64,000 nucleotides of DNA, taken from positions 1 through 64,000 of the forward strand of contig OY756960.1 in the NCBI GenBank assembly GCA_963580455.1, given 5' to 3'. Below, one piece after another: positions 1 to 9,396 of this stretch. A model generated the notes under the pieces. The model had not been told where the DNA came from. It saw only the letters and a program-made list of their open reading frames with translations, and ran no database searches. Numbering within the stretch: the stretch's first letter is position 1; each line of letters begins with the position of its first letter. The translations under genes and the position numbers were made by a program. Source of the stretch: Euonymus europaeus (Eukaryota; Streptophyta; Magnoliopsida; Celastrales; Celastraceae).

Positions 1-3000
1 ACCCTAAACCCTAAACCCTAAACCCTAAACCCTAAACCCTAAACCCTAAACCCTAAACCCTAAACCCTAAACCCTAAACCCTAAACCCTAAACCCTAAAC
101 CCTAAACCCTAAACCCTAAACCCTAAACCCTAAACCCTAAACCCTAAACCCTAAACCCTAAACCCTAAACCCTAAACCCTAAACCCTAAACCCTAAACCC
201 TAAACCCTAAACCCTAAACCCTAAACCCTAAACCCTAAACCCTAAACCCTAAACCCTAAACCCTAAACCCTAAACCCTAAACCCTAAACCCTAAACCCTA
301 AACCCTAAACCCTAAACCCTAAACCCTAAACCCTAAACCCTAAACCCTAAACCCTAAACCCTAAACCCTAAACCCTAAACCCTAAACCCTAAACCCTAAA
401 CCCTAAACCCTAAACCCTAAACCCTAAACCCTAAACCCTAAACCCTAAACCCTAAACCCTAAACCCTAAACCCTAAACCCTAAACCCTAAACCCTAAACC
501 CTAAACCCTAAACCCTAAACCCTAAACCCTAAACCCTAAACCCTAAACCCTAAACCCTAAACCCTAAACCCTAAACCCTAAACCCTAAACCCTAAACCCT
601 AAACCCTAAACCCTAAACCCTAAACCCTAAACCCTAAACCCTAAACCCTAAACCCTAAACCCTAAACCCTAAACCCTAAACCCTAAACCCTAAACCCTAA
701 ACCCTAAACCCTAAACCCTAAACCCTAAACCCTAAACCCTAAACCCTAAACCCTAAACCCTAAACCCTAAACCCTAAACCCTAAACCCTAAACCCTAAAC
801 CCTAAACCCTAAACCCTAAACCCTAAACCCTAAACCCTAAACCCTAAACCCTAAACCCTAAACCCTAAACCCTAAACCCTAAACCCTAAACCCTAAACCC
901 TAAACCCTAAACCCTAAACCCTAAACCCTAAACCCTAAACCCTAAACCCTAAACCCTAAACCCTAAACCCTAAACCCTAAACCCTAAACCCTAAACCCTA
1001 AACCCTAAACCCTAAACCCTAAACCCTAAACCCTAAACCCTAAACCCTAAACCCTAAACCCTAAACCCTAAACCCTAAACCCTAAACCCTAAACCCTAAA
1101 CCCTAAACCCTAAACCCTAAACCCTAAACCCTAAACCCTAAACCCTAAACCCTAAACCCTAAACCCTAAACCCTAAACCCTAAACCCTAAACCCTAAACC
1201 CTAAACCCTAAACCCTAAACCCTAAACCCTAAACCCTAAACCCTAAACCCTAAACCCTAAACCCTAAACCCTAAACCCTAAACCCTAAACCCTAAACCCT
1301 AAACCCTAAACCCTAAACCCTAAACCCTAAACCCTAAACCCTAAACCCTAAACCCTAAACCCTAAACCCTAAACCCTAAACCCTAAACCCTAAACCCTAA
1401 ACCCTAAACCCTAAACCCTAAACCCTAAACCCTAAACCCTAAACCCTAAACCCTAAACCCTAAACCCTAAACCCTAAACCCTAAACCCTAAACCCTAAAC
1501 CCTAAACCCTAAACCCTAAACCCTAAACCCTAAACCCTAAACCCTAAACCCTAAACCCTAAACCCTAAACCCTAAACCCTAAACCCTAAACCCTAAACCC
1601 TAAACCCTAAACCCTAAACCCTAAACCCTAAACCCTAAACCCTAAACCCTAAACCCTAAACCCTAAACCCTAAACCCTAAACCCTAAACCCTAAACCCTA
1701 AACCCTAAACCCTAAACCCTAAACCCTAAACCCTAAACCCTAAACCCTAAACCCTAAACCCTAAACCCTAAACCCTAAACCCTAAACCCTAAACCCTAAA
1801 CCCTAAACCCTAAACCCTAAACCCTAAACCCTAAACCCTAAACCCTAAACCCTAAACCCTAAACCCTAAACCCTAAACCCTAAACCCTAAACCCTAAACC
1901 CTAAACCCTAAACCCTAAACCCTAAACCCTAAACCCTAAACCCTAAACCCTAAACCCTAAACCCTAAACCCTAAACCCTAAACCCTAAACCCTAAACCCT
2001 AAACCCTAAACCCTAAACCCTAAACCCTAAACCCTAAACCCTAAACCCTAAACCCTAAACCCTAAACCCTAAACCCTAAACCCTAAACCCTAAACCCTAA
2101 ACCCTAAACCCTAAACCCTAAACCCTAAACCCTAAACCCTAAACCCTAAACCCTAAACCCTAAACCCTAAACCCTAAACCCTAAACCCTAAACCCTAAAC
2201 CCTAAACCCTAAACCCTAAACCCTAAACCCTAAACCCTAAACCCTAAACCCTAAACCCTAAACCCTAAACCCTAAACCCTAAACCCTAAACCCTAAACCC
2301 TAAACCCTAAACCCTAAACCCTAAACCCTAAACCCTAAACCCTAAACCCTAAACCCTAAACCCTAAACCCTAAACCCTAAACCCTAAACCCTAAACCCTA
2401 AACCCTAAACCCTAAACCCTAAACCCTAAACCCTAAACCCTAAACCCTAAACCCTAAACCCTAAACCCTAAACCCTAAACCCTAAACCCTAAACCCTAAA
2501 CCCTAAACCCTAAACCCTAAACCCTAAACCCTAAACCCTAAACCCTAAACCCTAAACCCTAAACCCTAAACCCTAAACCCTAAACCCTAAACCCTAAACC
2601 CTAAACCCTAAACCCTAAACCCTAAACCCTAAACCCTAAACCCTAAACCCTAAACCCTAAACCCTAAACCCTAAACCCTAAACCCTAAACCCTAAACCCT
2701 AAACCCTAAACCCTAAACCCTAAACCCTAAACCCTAAACCCTAAACCCTAAACCCTAAACCCTAAACCCTAAACCCTAAACCCTAAACCCTAAACCCTAA
2801 ACCCTAAACCCTAAACCCTAAACCCTAAACCCTAAACCCTAAACCCTAAACCCTAAACCCTAAACCCTAAACCCTAAACCCTAAACCCTAAACCCTAAAC
2901 CCTAAACCCTAAACCCTAAACCCTAAACCCTAAACCCTAAACCCTAAACCCTAAACCCTAAACCCTAAACCCTAAACCCTAAACCCTAAACCCTAAACCC

Positions 3001-4516
3001 TAAACCCTAAACCCTAAACCCTAAACCCTAAACCCTAAACCCTAAACCCTAAACCCTAAACCCTAAACCCTAAACCCTAAACCCTAAACCCTAAACCCTA
3101 AACCCTAAACCCTAAACCCTAAACCCTAAACCCTAAACCCTAAACCCTAAACCCTAAACCCTAAACCCTAAACCCTAAACCCTAAACCCTAAACCCTAAA
3201 CCCTAAACCCTAAACCCTAAACCCTAAACCCTAAACCCTAAACCCTAAACCCTAAACCCTAAACCCTAAACCCTAAACCCTAAACCCTAAACCCTAAACC
3301 CTAAACCCTAAACCCTAAACCCTAAACCCTAAACCCTAAACCCTAAACCCTAAACCCTAAACCCTAAACCCTAAACCCTAAACCCTAAACCCTAAACCCT
3401 AAACCCTAAACCCTAAACCCTAAACCCTAAACCCTAAACCCTAAACCCTAAACCCTAAACCCTAAACCCTAAACCCTAAACCCTAAACCCTAAACCCTAA
3501 ACCCTAAACCCTAAACCCTAAACCCTAAACCCTAAACCCTAAACCCTAAACCCTAAACCCTAAACCCTAAACCCTAAACCCTAAACCCTAAACCCTAAAC
3601 CCTAAACCCTAAACCCTAAACCCTAAACCCTAAACCCTAAACCCTAAACCCTAAACCCTAAACCCTAAACCCTAAACCCTAAACCCTAAACCCTAAACCC
3701 TAAACCCTAAACCCTAAACCCTAAACCCTAAACCCTAAACCCTAAACCCTAAACCCTAAACCCTAAACCCTAAACCCTAAACCCTAAACCCTAAACCCTA
3801 AACCCTAAACCCTAAACCCTAAACCCTAAACCCTAAACCCTAAACCCTAAACCCTAAACCCTAAACCCTAAACCCTAAACCCTAAACCCTAAACCCTAAA
3901 CCCTAAACCCTAAACCCTAAACCCTAAACCCTAAACCCTAAACCCTAAACCCTAAACCCTAAACCCTAAACCCTAAACCCTAAACCCTAAACCCTAAACC
4001 CTAAACCCTAAACCCTAAACCCTAAACCCTAAACCCTAAACCCTAAACCCTAAACCCTAAACCCTAAACCCTAAACCCTAAACCCTAAACCCTAAACCCT
4101 AAACCCTAAACCCTAAACCCTAAACCCTAAACCCTAAACCCTAAACCCTAAACCCTAAACCCTAAACCCTAAACCCTAAACCCTAAACCCTAAACCCTAA
4201 ACCCTAAACCCTAAACCCTAAACCCTAAACCCTAAACCCTAAACCCTAAACCCTAAACCCTAAACCCTAAACCCTAAACCCTAAACCCTAAACCCTAAAC
4301 CCTAAACCCTAAACCCTAAACCCTAAACCCTAAACCCTAAACCCTAAACCCTAAACCCTAAACCCTAAACCCTAAACCCTAAACCCTAAACCCTAAACCC
4401 TAAACCCTAAACCCTAAACCCTAAACCCTAAACCCTAAACCCTAAACCCTAAACCCTAAACCCTAAACCCTAAACCCTAAACCCTAAACCCTAAACCCTA
4501 AACCCTAAACCCTAAA
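1..4516. repeat. Terminal telomere array, perfect CCCTAAA units
   Basis: From base 2 the sequence is an unbroken run of 645 CCCTAAA heptamers, preceded by a single A; the seven-base phase never shifts until an extra A at 4517. The opposite strand reads TTTAGGG, the telomerase product of most land plants. The C-rich strand running 5' to 3' into the chromosome places the physical end at base 1. The complete lack of variants over 4.5 kb is what is expected of DNA added by telomerase or kept uniform by recombination. True length may be greater, since assemblies usually stop inside the tract. Confidence 0.99.
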
Positions 4517-5701
4517 ACCCTAAACCCTAAACCCTAAACCCTAAACCCTAAACCCTAAACCCTAAACCCTAAACCCTAAACCCTAAACCCTAAACCCTAA
4601 AACCCTAAACCCTAAACCCTAAACCCTAAACCCTAAATCCCTAAACCCGTGAGCCCCTAAACCCTAAACCCTAAACCCTAAAACCCTAAACCCTAAACCC
4701 TAAACCCTAAACCCTAAACCCTAAATCCCTAAACCCGTGAGCCCCTAAACCCTAAACCCTAAACCCTAAACCCTAAACCCTAAACCCTAAACCCTAAAAC
4801 CCTAAACCCTAAACCCTAAACCCTAAACCCTAAACCCTAAAACCCTAAACCCTAAACCCTAAACCCTAAACCCTAAAACCCTAAACCCTAAACCCTAAAC
4901 CCTAAACCCTAAAACCCTAAACCCTAAACCCTAAACCCTAAACGCTAAACTCTAAACCCTAAACCCTAAACCCTAAACCCTAAACCCTAAACCCTAAACC
5001 CTAAACCCTAAACCCTAAACCCTAAACCCTAAACCCTAAACCCTAAACCCTAAACCCTAAACCCTAAACCCTAAACCCTAAACCCTAAACCCTAAACCCT
5101 AAACCCTAAACCCTAAACCCTAAACCCTAAACCCTAAACCCTAAACCCTAAACCCTAAACCCTAAACCCTAAACCCTAAACCCTAAACCCTAAACCCTAA
5201 ACCCTAAACCCTAAACCCTAAACCCTAAACCCTAAACCCTAAACCCTAAACCCTAAACCCTAAACCCTAAACCCTAAACCCTAAACCCTAAACCCTAAAC
5301 CCTAAACCCTAAACCCTAAACCCTAAACCCTAAACCCTAAACCCTAAACCCTAAACCCTAAACCCTAAATCCCTAAACCCTAAACCCTAAACCCTAAATC
5401 CCTAAACCCTAAACCCTAAACCCTAAACCCTAAACCCTAAACCCTAAACCCTAAACCCTAAACCCTAAACCCTAAACCCTAAACCCTAAACCCTAAACCC
5501 TAAACCCTAAACCCTAAACCCTAAACCCTAAACCCTAAACCCTAAACCCTAAACCCTAAACCCTAAACCCTAAACCCTAAACCCTAAACCCTAAACCCTA
5601 AACCCTAAACCCTAAACCCTAAACCCTAAACCCTAAACCCTAAACCCTAAACCCTAAACCCTAAACCCTAAACCCTAAACCCTAAACCCTAAACCCTAAA
5701 C
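4517..5701. repeat. Proximal telomere array with variant units
   Basis: Still almost entirely CCCTAAA, but with dispersed variants: CCCTAAAA units (extra A at 4517 and several more up to about 4920), CCCTAAAT units (T at 4638, 4726, 5370, 5399), two GTGAG-containing interruptions, and adjacent CGCTAAA and CTCTAAA units at 4943-4956. Between these lie perfect blocks: 59 units at 4957-5369, 4 units at 5371-5398, and 43 units plus one C at 5400-5701. Variants mark the part of a telomere not renewed from the end, so this is older sequence than the terminal tract. No gene is present. Confidence 0.97.
4603..4745. repeat. Duplicated interruption inside the telomere array
   Basis: The interruption CCCGTGAGCCCC occurs at 4646-4657 and again at 4734-4745, 88 bp apart. 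Each copy is preceded by a CCCTAAAT unit (extra T at 4638 and 4726) and, further out, by a CCCTAAAA unit. The run between the AAAA unit and the T is 5 heptamers in the first copy and 6 in the second. Two copies of a compound variant this specific show a segmental tandem duplication with a one-unit slip, not independent mutations. Confidence 0.9.
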
Positions 5702-5905
5702 TTTTTTTTTTTTTGATACCCAGGGTCCGGCCCAGGCCAGGTAGCGGGCTTCGCCCTACGCGCCGGCCCAATCCGACAACCTGGGGCCTAGCGAGCCTAC
5801 CCCCAACCCGTAAGCGTTTACGTCACCGGCCCAGCCCTACGCATGTCAAAGCCCAACAGGCCCATTGGCCTACCTAAGTCGAGGGCGCGCACAATGCGCG
5901 CACTA

Positions 5906-5916
5906 AGCCTCGAACT
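5906..5916 (-). promoter_or_regulatory. Pol III box B of the SINE
   Basis: Minus-strand AGTTCGAGGCT fits the box B consensus RGTTCGANNCY at every fixed position. The 43-nt offset from box A corresponds to tRNA positions 8 and about 52. Both internal promoter boxes are intact, so the copy is not obviously dead at the promoter level. Confidence 0.88.
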
Positions 5917-5948
5917 CGGCACACCCTGATAACCTCCAGCGCTCTTAT

Positions 5949-5959
5949 CCACTGAGCCA
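5949..5959 (-). promoter_or_regulatory. Pol III box A of the SINE
   Basis: Minus-strand TGGCTCAGTGG matches the tRNA box A consensus (TRGYNNANNNG) at every fixed position. It begins 15 nt from the SINE 5' end, about 7 nt further in than in a mature tRNA (position 8), so the element has a short 5' leader or extended acceptor-arm remnant. Confidence 0.88.
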
Positions 5960-5973
5960 AACCGGTTGAGGTT

Positions 5974-6439
5974 CCCTAAACCCTAAACCCTAAACCCTAA
6001 ACCCTAAACCCTAAACCCTAAACACTAAACCCTAAACCCTAAACCCTAAACCCTAAACCCTAAACCCTAAACCCTAAACCCTAAACCCTAAACCCTAAAC
6101 CCTAAAACCCTAAACCCTAAACCCTAAACCCTAAACCCTAAACCCTAAACCCTAAACCCTAAACCCTAAACCCTAAACCCTAAACCCTAAACCCTAAACC
6201 CGAAACCCTAAACCGAAACCCTAAACCCGAAACCCTAAACCCCAAACCCCAAACCCCAAACCCCAAACCCCAAACCCCAAACCCCAAACCCTAAACCCTA
6301 AACCCGAATCCCCAAACCCGAATCCCCAAACCCTAAACCCGAAACCCCGAAACCCCAAACCCCAAACCCCAAACCCCAAACCCCAAACCCCAAACCCTAA
6401 ACCCTAAACCCTAAACCCTAAACCCTAAACCCTAAACCC
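5974..6439. repeat. Innermost degenerate telomeric repeats
   Basis: This is the array segment on the centromere side of the SINE. It is mostly CCCTAAA to about 6200 (one CACTAAA near 6023, an extra A at 6107), then shifts to variants: CCCGAAA from about 6200, seven consecutive CCCCAAA at 6240-6288, two CCCGAAT+CCCCAAA pairs at 6303-6330, CCCGAAA and CCCCGAAA, six consecutive CCCCAAA at 6353-6394, and standard units again to the satellite. Variant density rises away from the chromosome end, with local homogenisation of single variants. Confidence 0.95.
6240..6394. repeat. CCCCAAA (TTTGGGG) variant telomere block
   Basis: Two homogeneous runs of CCCCAAA, 7 units at 6240-6288 and 6 units at 6353-6394, are separated by CCCTAAA units and by CCCGAAT/CCCCAAA pairs. 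The T-to-C change, kept in register over consecutive heptamers, shows that single variant units were amplified in tandem. The G-rich strand, TTTGGGG, has four-G runs and could form G-quadruplexes readily. Confidence 0.93.
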
Positions 6440-6441
6440 GT
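6438..6441. other. Telomere-satellite junction
   Basis: The last telomeric bases CCC are followed directly by the satellite monomer GTTGACTCCG at 6440. Inside the array that monomer start is always preceded by CC or CT, so the join has about 2 bp of shared CC. No transition or unique sequence separates telomere and satellite. Confidence 0.9.
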
Positions 6442-6785
6442 TGACTCCGAGTTCTGAATTCGGTGATTTTTAGCTTGATTTCACACTACTTTTCGAGCTC
6501 TACGATCCTGGCGTTTCGGATTTTGATATCAGAACTCGTGGGTAGTTGGTCTCGTTTCACCTAGTTAGCCACGAAATGTGGTTTCTTTACGTAAACGGTT
6601 TTATGAATATCTGTTGACTCCGAGTTCTGAATTCGGTGATTTTTAGCTTGATTTCACACTACTTTTTGAGCTCTACGATCCTGGCGTTTCGGATTTTGAT
6701 TTCAGAACTCGTGGCTAGTTGGTCTCGTTTCACCTAGTTAGCCGCGAAATGTGGTTTCTTTACGTAAACGGATTTATGAATATCC
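6440..6785 (+). repeat. Two distal monomers next to the telomere
   Basis: Two 173-bp monomers at 6440-6612 and 6613-6785 precede the first clear HOR copy. The first carries GATATCAG and GCCACGAAATG variants that recur much deeper, around 15780 and 20480. They probably represent the cut end of an older HOR copy that was capped by telomeric DNA. Confidence 0.75.
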
Positions 6786-9396
6786 GTTGACTCCGAGTTC
6801 TGAATTCGTTGATTTTTAGCTTGATTTCACACTACTTTTCGAGCTCTACGATCCTGGTTTTTTGGATTTTGATTTCAGAACTCGTGGATAGTTGGTCTCG
6901 TTTCACCTATTTAGCAGCGCAATGTGGTTTCTTTACGTAAACGGTTTTATGAATATCTGTTGACTCCGAGTTCTGAATTCGGTGATTTTTAGCTTGATTT
7001 CACACTACTTTTTGAGCTCTACGATCCTGGCATTTCGGATTTTGATTTCAGAACTCGTGGCTAGTTGGTCTTGTTTCACCAAGTTAGCCGCGAAATGTGG
7101 TTTCTTTACGTAAACGGTTTTACGAATATCCGTTGACTCCGAGTTCTGAATTCGGTGATTTTTAGCTTGATTTCACACTACTTTTCGAGCTCTACGATCC
7201 TGGTTTTTCGGATTTTGATTTCAGAACTCGTGGCTAGTTGGTCTCGTTTCACCTATTTAGCAGCGCAATGTGGTTTCTCTATGTAAACGGTTTTATGAAT
7301 ATCCGTTGACTCCGAGTTCTGAATTCGGTGATTTTTAGCTTGATTTCATACTACTTTTCGAGCTCTACAATCCTGGCATTTCGGATTTTGATTTCAGAAC
7401 TCGTGGTTAGTTGGTCTCGTTTCACCTAGTTAGCCGCGAAATGTGGTTTCTTTACGTAAACAGTTTTATGAATATCCGTTGACTCCGAGTTTTGAATTCG
7501 GTGATTTTTAGCTTGATTTCACACTACTTTTTGAGCTCTACGATCCTGGCGTTTCGGATTTTGATTTCAGAACTCGTGGCTAGTTGGTCTCGTTTCACCT
7601 AGTTAGCCGCGAAATGTGGTTTCTTTACGTAAACGGATTTATGAATATCCGTTGACTCCGAGTTCTGAATTCGGTGATTTTTAGCTTGATTTCACACTAC
7701 TTTTCGAGCTCTACGATCCTGGCTTTTCGGATTTTGAGATCAGAACTCGTGGGTAGTTGGTCTCGTTTCACCTAGTTAGCCGCGAAATGTGGTTTCTTTA
7801 CGTAAACGGTTTTATGAATATCCGTTGACTCCGAGTTCTGAATTCGGTGATTTTAAGCTTGATTTCACACTACTTTTCGAGCTCTACGATCCTGGCGTTT
7901 CGGATTTTGATTTCAGAACTCGTGGCTAGTTCGTCTCGTTTCACCTATTTAGCCGCGCAATGTGGTTTCTTTACGTAAACAGATTTATGAATATCCGTTG
8001 ACTCCGAGTTCTGAATTCGGTGATTTTTAGCTTGATTTCACACTACTTTTTGAGCTCTACGATCCTGGCGTTTCGGATTTTGATTTCAGAACTCGTGGCT
8101 AGTTGGTCTCGTTTCACCTATTTAGCCGCGCAATGTGGTTTCTTTACGTAAACGGATTTATGAATATCCGTTGACTCCGAGTTCTGAATTCGGTGATTTT
8201 TAGCTTGATTTCACACTACTTTTCGAGCTCTACAATCCTGGCATTTCGGATTTTGATTTCAGAACTCGTGGCTAGTTGGTCTCGTTTCACCTATTTAGCC
8301 GCGCAATGTGGTTTCTTTACGTAAACGGATTTATGAATATCCGTTGACTCCGAGTTCTGAATTCGGTGATTTTTAGCTTGATTTAACACTACTTTTCGAG
8401 CTCTACGATCCTGGCGTTTTGGATTTTGATTTCAGAACTCGTGGCTAGTTGGTCTCGTTTCACTTATTTAGCCGCGCAATGTGGTTTCTTTACGTAAACG
8501 GATTTATGAATATCCGTTGACTCCGAGTTCTGAATTCGGTGATTTTTAGCTTGATTTCACACTACTTTTTGAGCTCTACGATCCTGGCATTTCGGATTTT
8601 GATTTCAGAACTCGTGGCTACTTGGTCTCATTTCACCTATTTAGCCGCGCAATGTGGAAATGTGGTTTCTTTATGTAAACGGATTTATGAATATCCGTTG
8701 ACTCCGAGTTCTGAATTCGGTGATTTTTAGCTTGATTTAACACTACTTTTCGAGCTCTACGATCCTGGCGTTTTGGATTTTGATTTCAGAACTCGTGGCT
8801 AGTTGGTCTCGTTTCACTTATTTAGCCGCGCAATGTGGTTTCTTTACGTAAACGGATTTATGAATATCCGTTGACTCCGAGTTCTGAATTCGGTGATTTT
8901 TAGCTTGATTTCACACTACTTTTTGAGCTCTACGATCCTGGCATTTCGGATTTTGATTTCAGAACTCGTGGCTACTTGGTCTCATTTCACCTATTTAGCC
9001 GCGCAATGTGGAAATGTGGTTTCTTTATGTAAACGGATTTATGAATATCCGTTGACTCCGAGTTCTGAATTCGGTGATTTTTAGCTTGATTTCACACTAC
9101 TTTTCGAGCTCTACGATCCTGGCATTTCGGATTTTGATTTCAGAACTCGTGGCTAGTTGGTCTCGTTTCACTTATTTAGCCGCGCAATGTGGTTTCTTTA
9201 CGTAAACGGATTTATGAATATCCGTTGACTCCGAGTTCTGAATTCGGTGATTTTTAGCTTGATTTCACAATACTTTTCGAGCTCTACGATCCTGGCGTTT
9301 CGGATTTTGATTTCAGAACTCGTGGCTAGTTGGTCTCGTTTCACCTAGTTAGCCGCGAAATGTGGTTTCTTTACGTAAACGGATTTATGAATATCC
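6786..9396 (+). repeat. HOR-1 copy 1, 15-mer of 2611 bp
   Basis: The unit starts at the diagnostic monomer with GAATTCGTTGA (normally GAATTCGGTGA) and contains thirteen 173-bp and two 181-bp monomers (13 x 173 + 2 x 181 = 2611). The order is ten 173-bp monomers, 181, 173, 181, 173, 173. Markers such as TTCTCTATG (7275) and GAGATCAG near 7737 recur in the later copies. This is the longest version of the family in the window. Confidence 0.88.
8516..8696 (+). repeat. 181-bp monomer (8-bp insertion), plus-arm type
   Basis: First of ten plus-arm monomers of 181 bp; the others start at 8870, 10781, 11135, 13392, 16562, 18819, 21605, 23170 and 24735. The extra 8 bp turn CAATGTGGTTTC into CAATGTGGAAATGTGGTTTC, as if CAATGTGG and AAATGTGG variant monomers had joined out of register. 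All also carry GGCTACTTGG and TTTATGTAAAC, so they descend from one founder. The 8-bp shift opens a 63-codon GTG-initiated frame, which I consider meaningless. Confidence 0.92.

Larger units (their letters stand above)
5702..5973 (-). mobile_element. tRNA-derived SINE inserted in telomeric repeats
   Basis: On the minus strand the 272-bp element starts AACCTCAACC at 5973 and ends in 13 A residues (T run 5702-5714). A tRNA-like head carries box A (5949-5959) and box B (5906-5916) with their starts 43 nt apart, close to real tRNA genes. A GC-rich tRNA-unrelated body follows, rich in GGCC and GGGCC motifs, with no long reading frame. Telomeric heptamers flank both sides: the left flank ends CCCTAAAC and the right flank begins CCCTAAAC, so an 8-bp duplication (or 15 or 22 bp, as the target is periodic) fits target-primed insertion. 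Known of SINEs: Pol III transcribed, non-autonomous, mobilised by a LINE reverse transcriptase. I cannot name the family. A degenerate tRNA pseudogene is less likely given the A tail and extra body. Confidence 0.9.

Noticed and set aside
5702..5714. Poly-T tract as a Pol III terminator on the plus strand
   Set aside because: On the minus strand it is the A tail of the SINE. No plus-strand Pol III promoter precedes it.
5821..5832. Possible link between SINE and satellite through the shared TTTACGT string (SINE near 5817, satellite palindrome)
   Set aside because: The match is only about 8 bases with no extension on either side, so it is a chance similarity.
5906..5959. A functional tRNA gene on the minus strand
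   Set aside because: Boxes A and B are good, but the acceptor stem does not pair convincingly, and the sequence continues into a 180-bp body with an A tail, as in a SINE.
6492..6512. CENP-B-box-like motif starting TTCG in the monomer (TTCGAGCTCTACGATCCTGG)
   Set aside because: The essential A and CGGG positions of the consensus are not met, so it gives no support for a centromere assignment.
8539..8730. A 63-codon plus-strand frame, identical at 8893, 10804, 11158, 13415, 16585, 18842, 21628, 23193 and 24758, with near-identical minus-strand versions at 27047, 27920 and 30695
   Set aside because: Each starts at GTG, not ATG, and spans one 181-bp satellite monomer plus the start of the next, ending at the same TTTTTAG site. 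The frame exists only because the 8-bp insertion shifts the phase. There is no promoter, start context or conserved family to support it, so these are satellite shadows.
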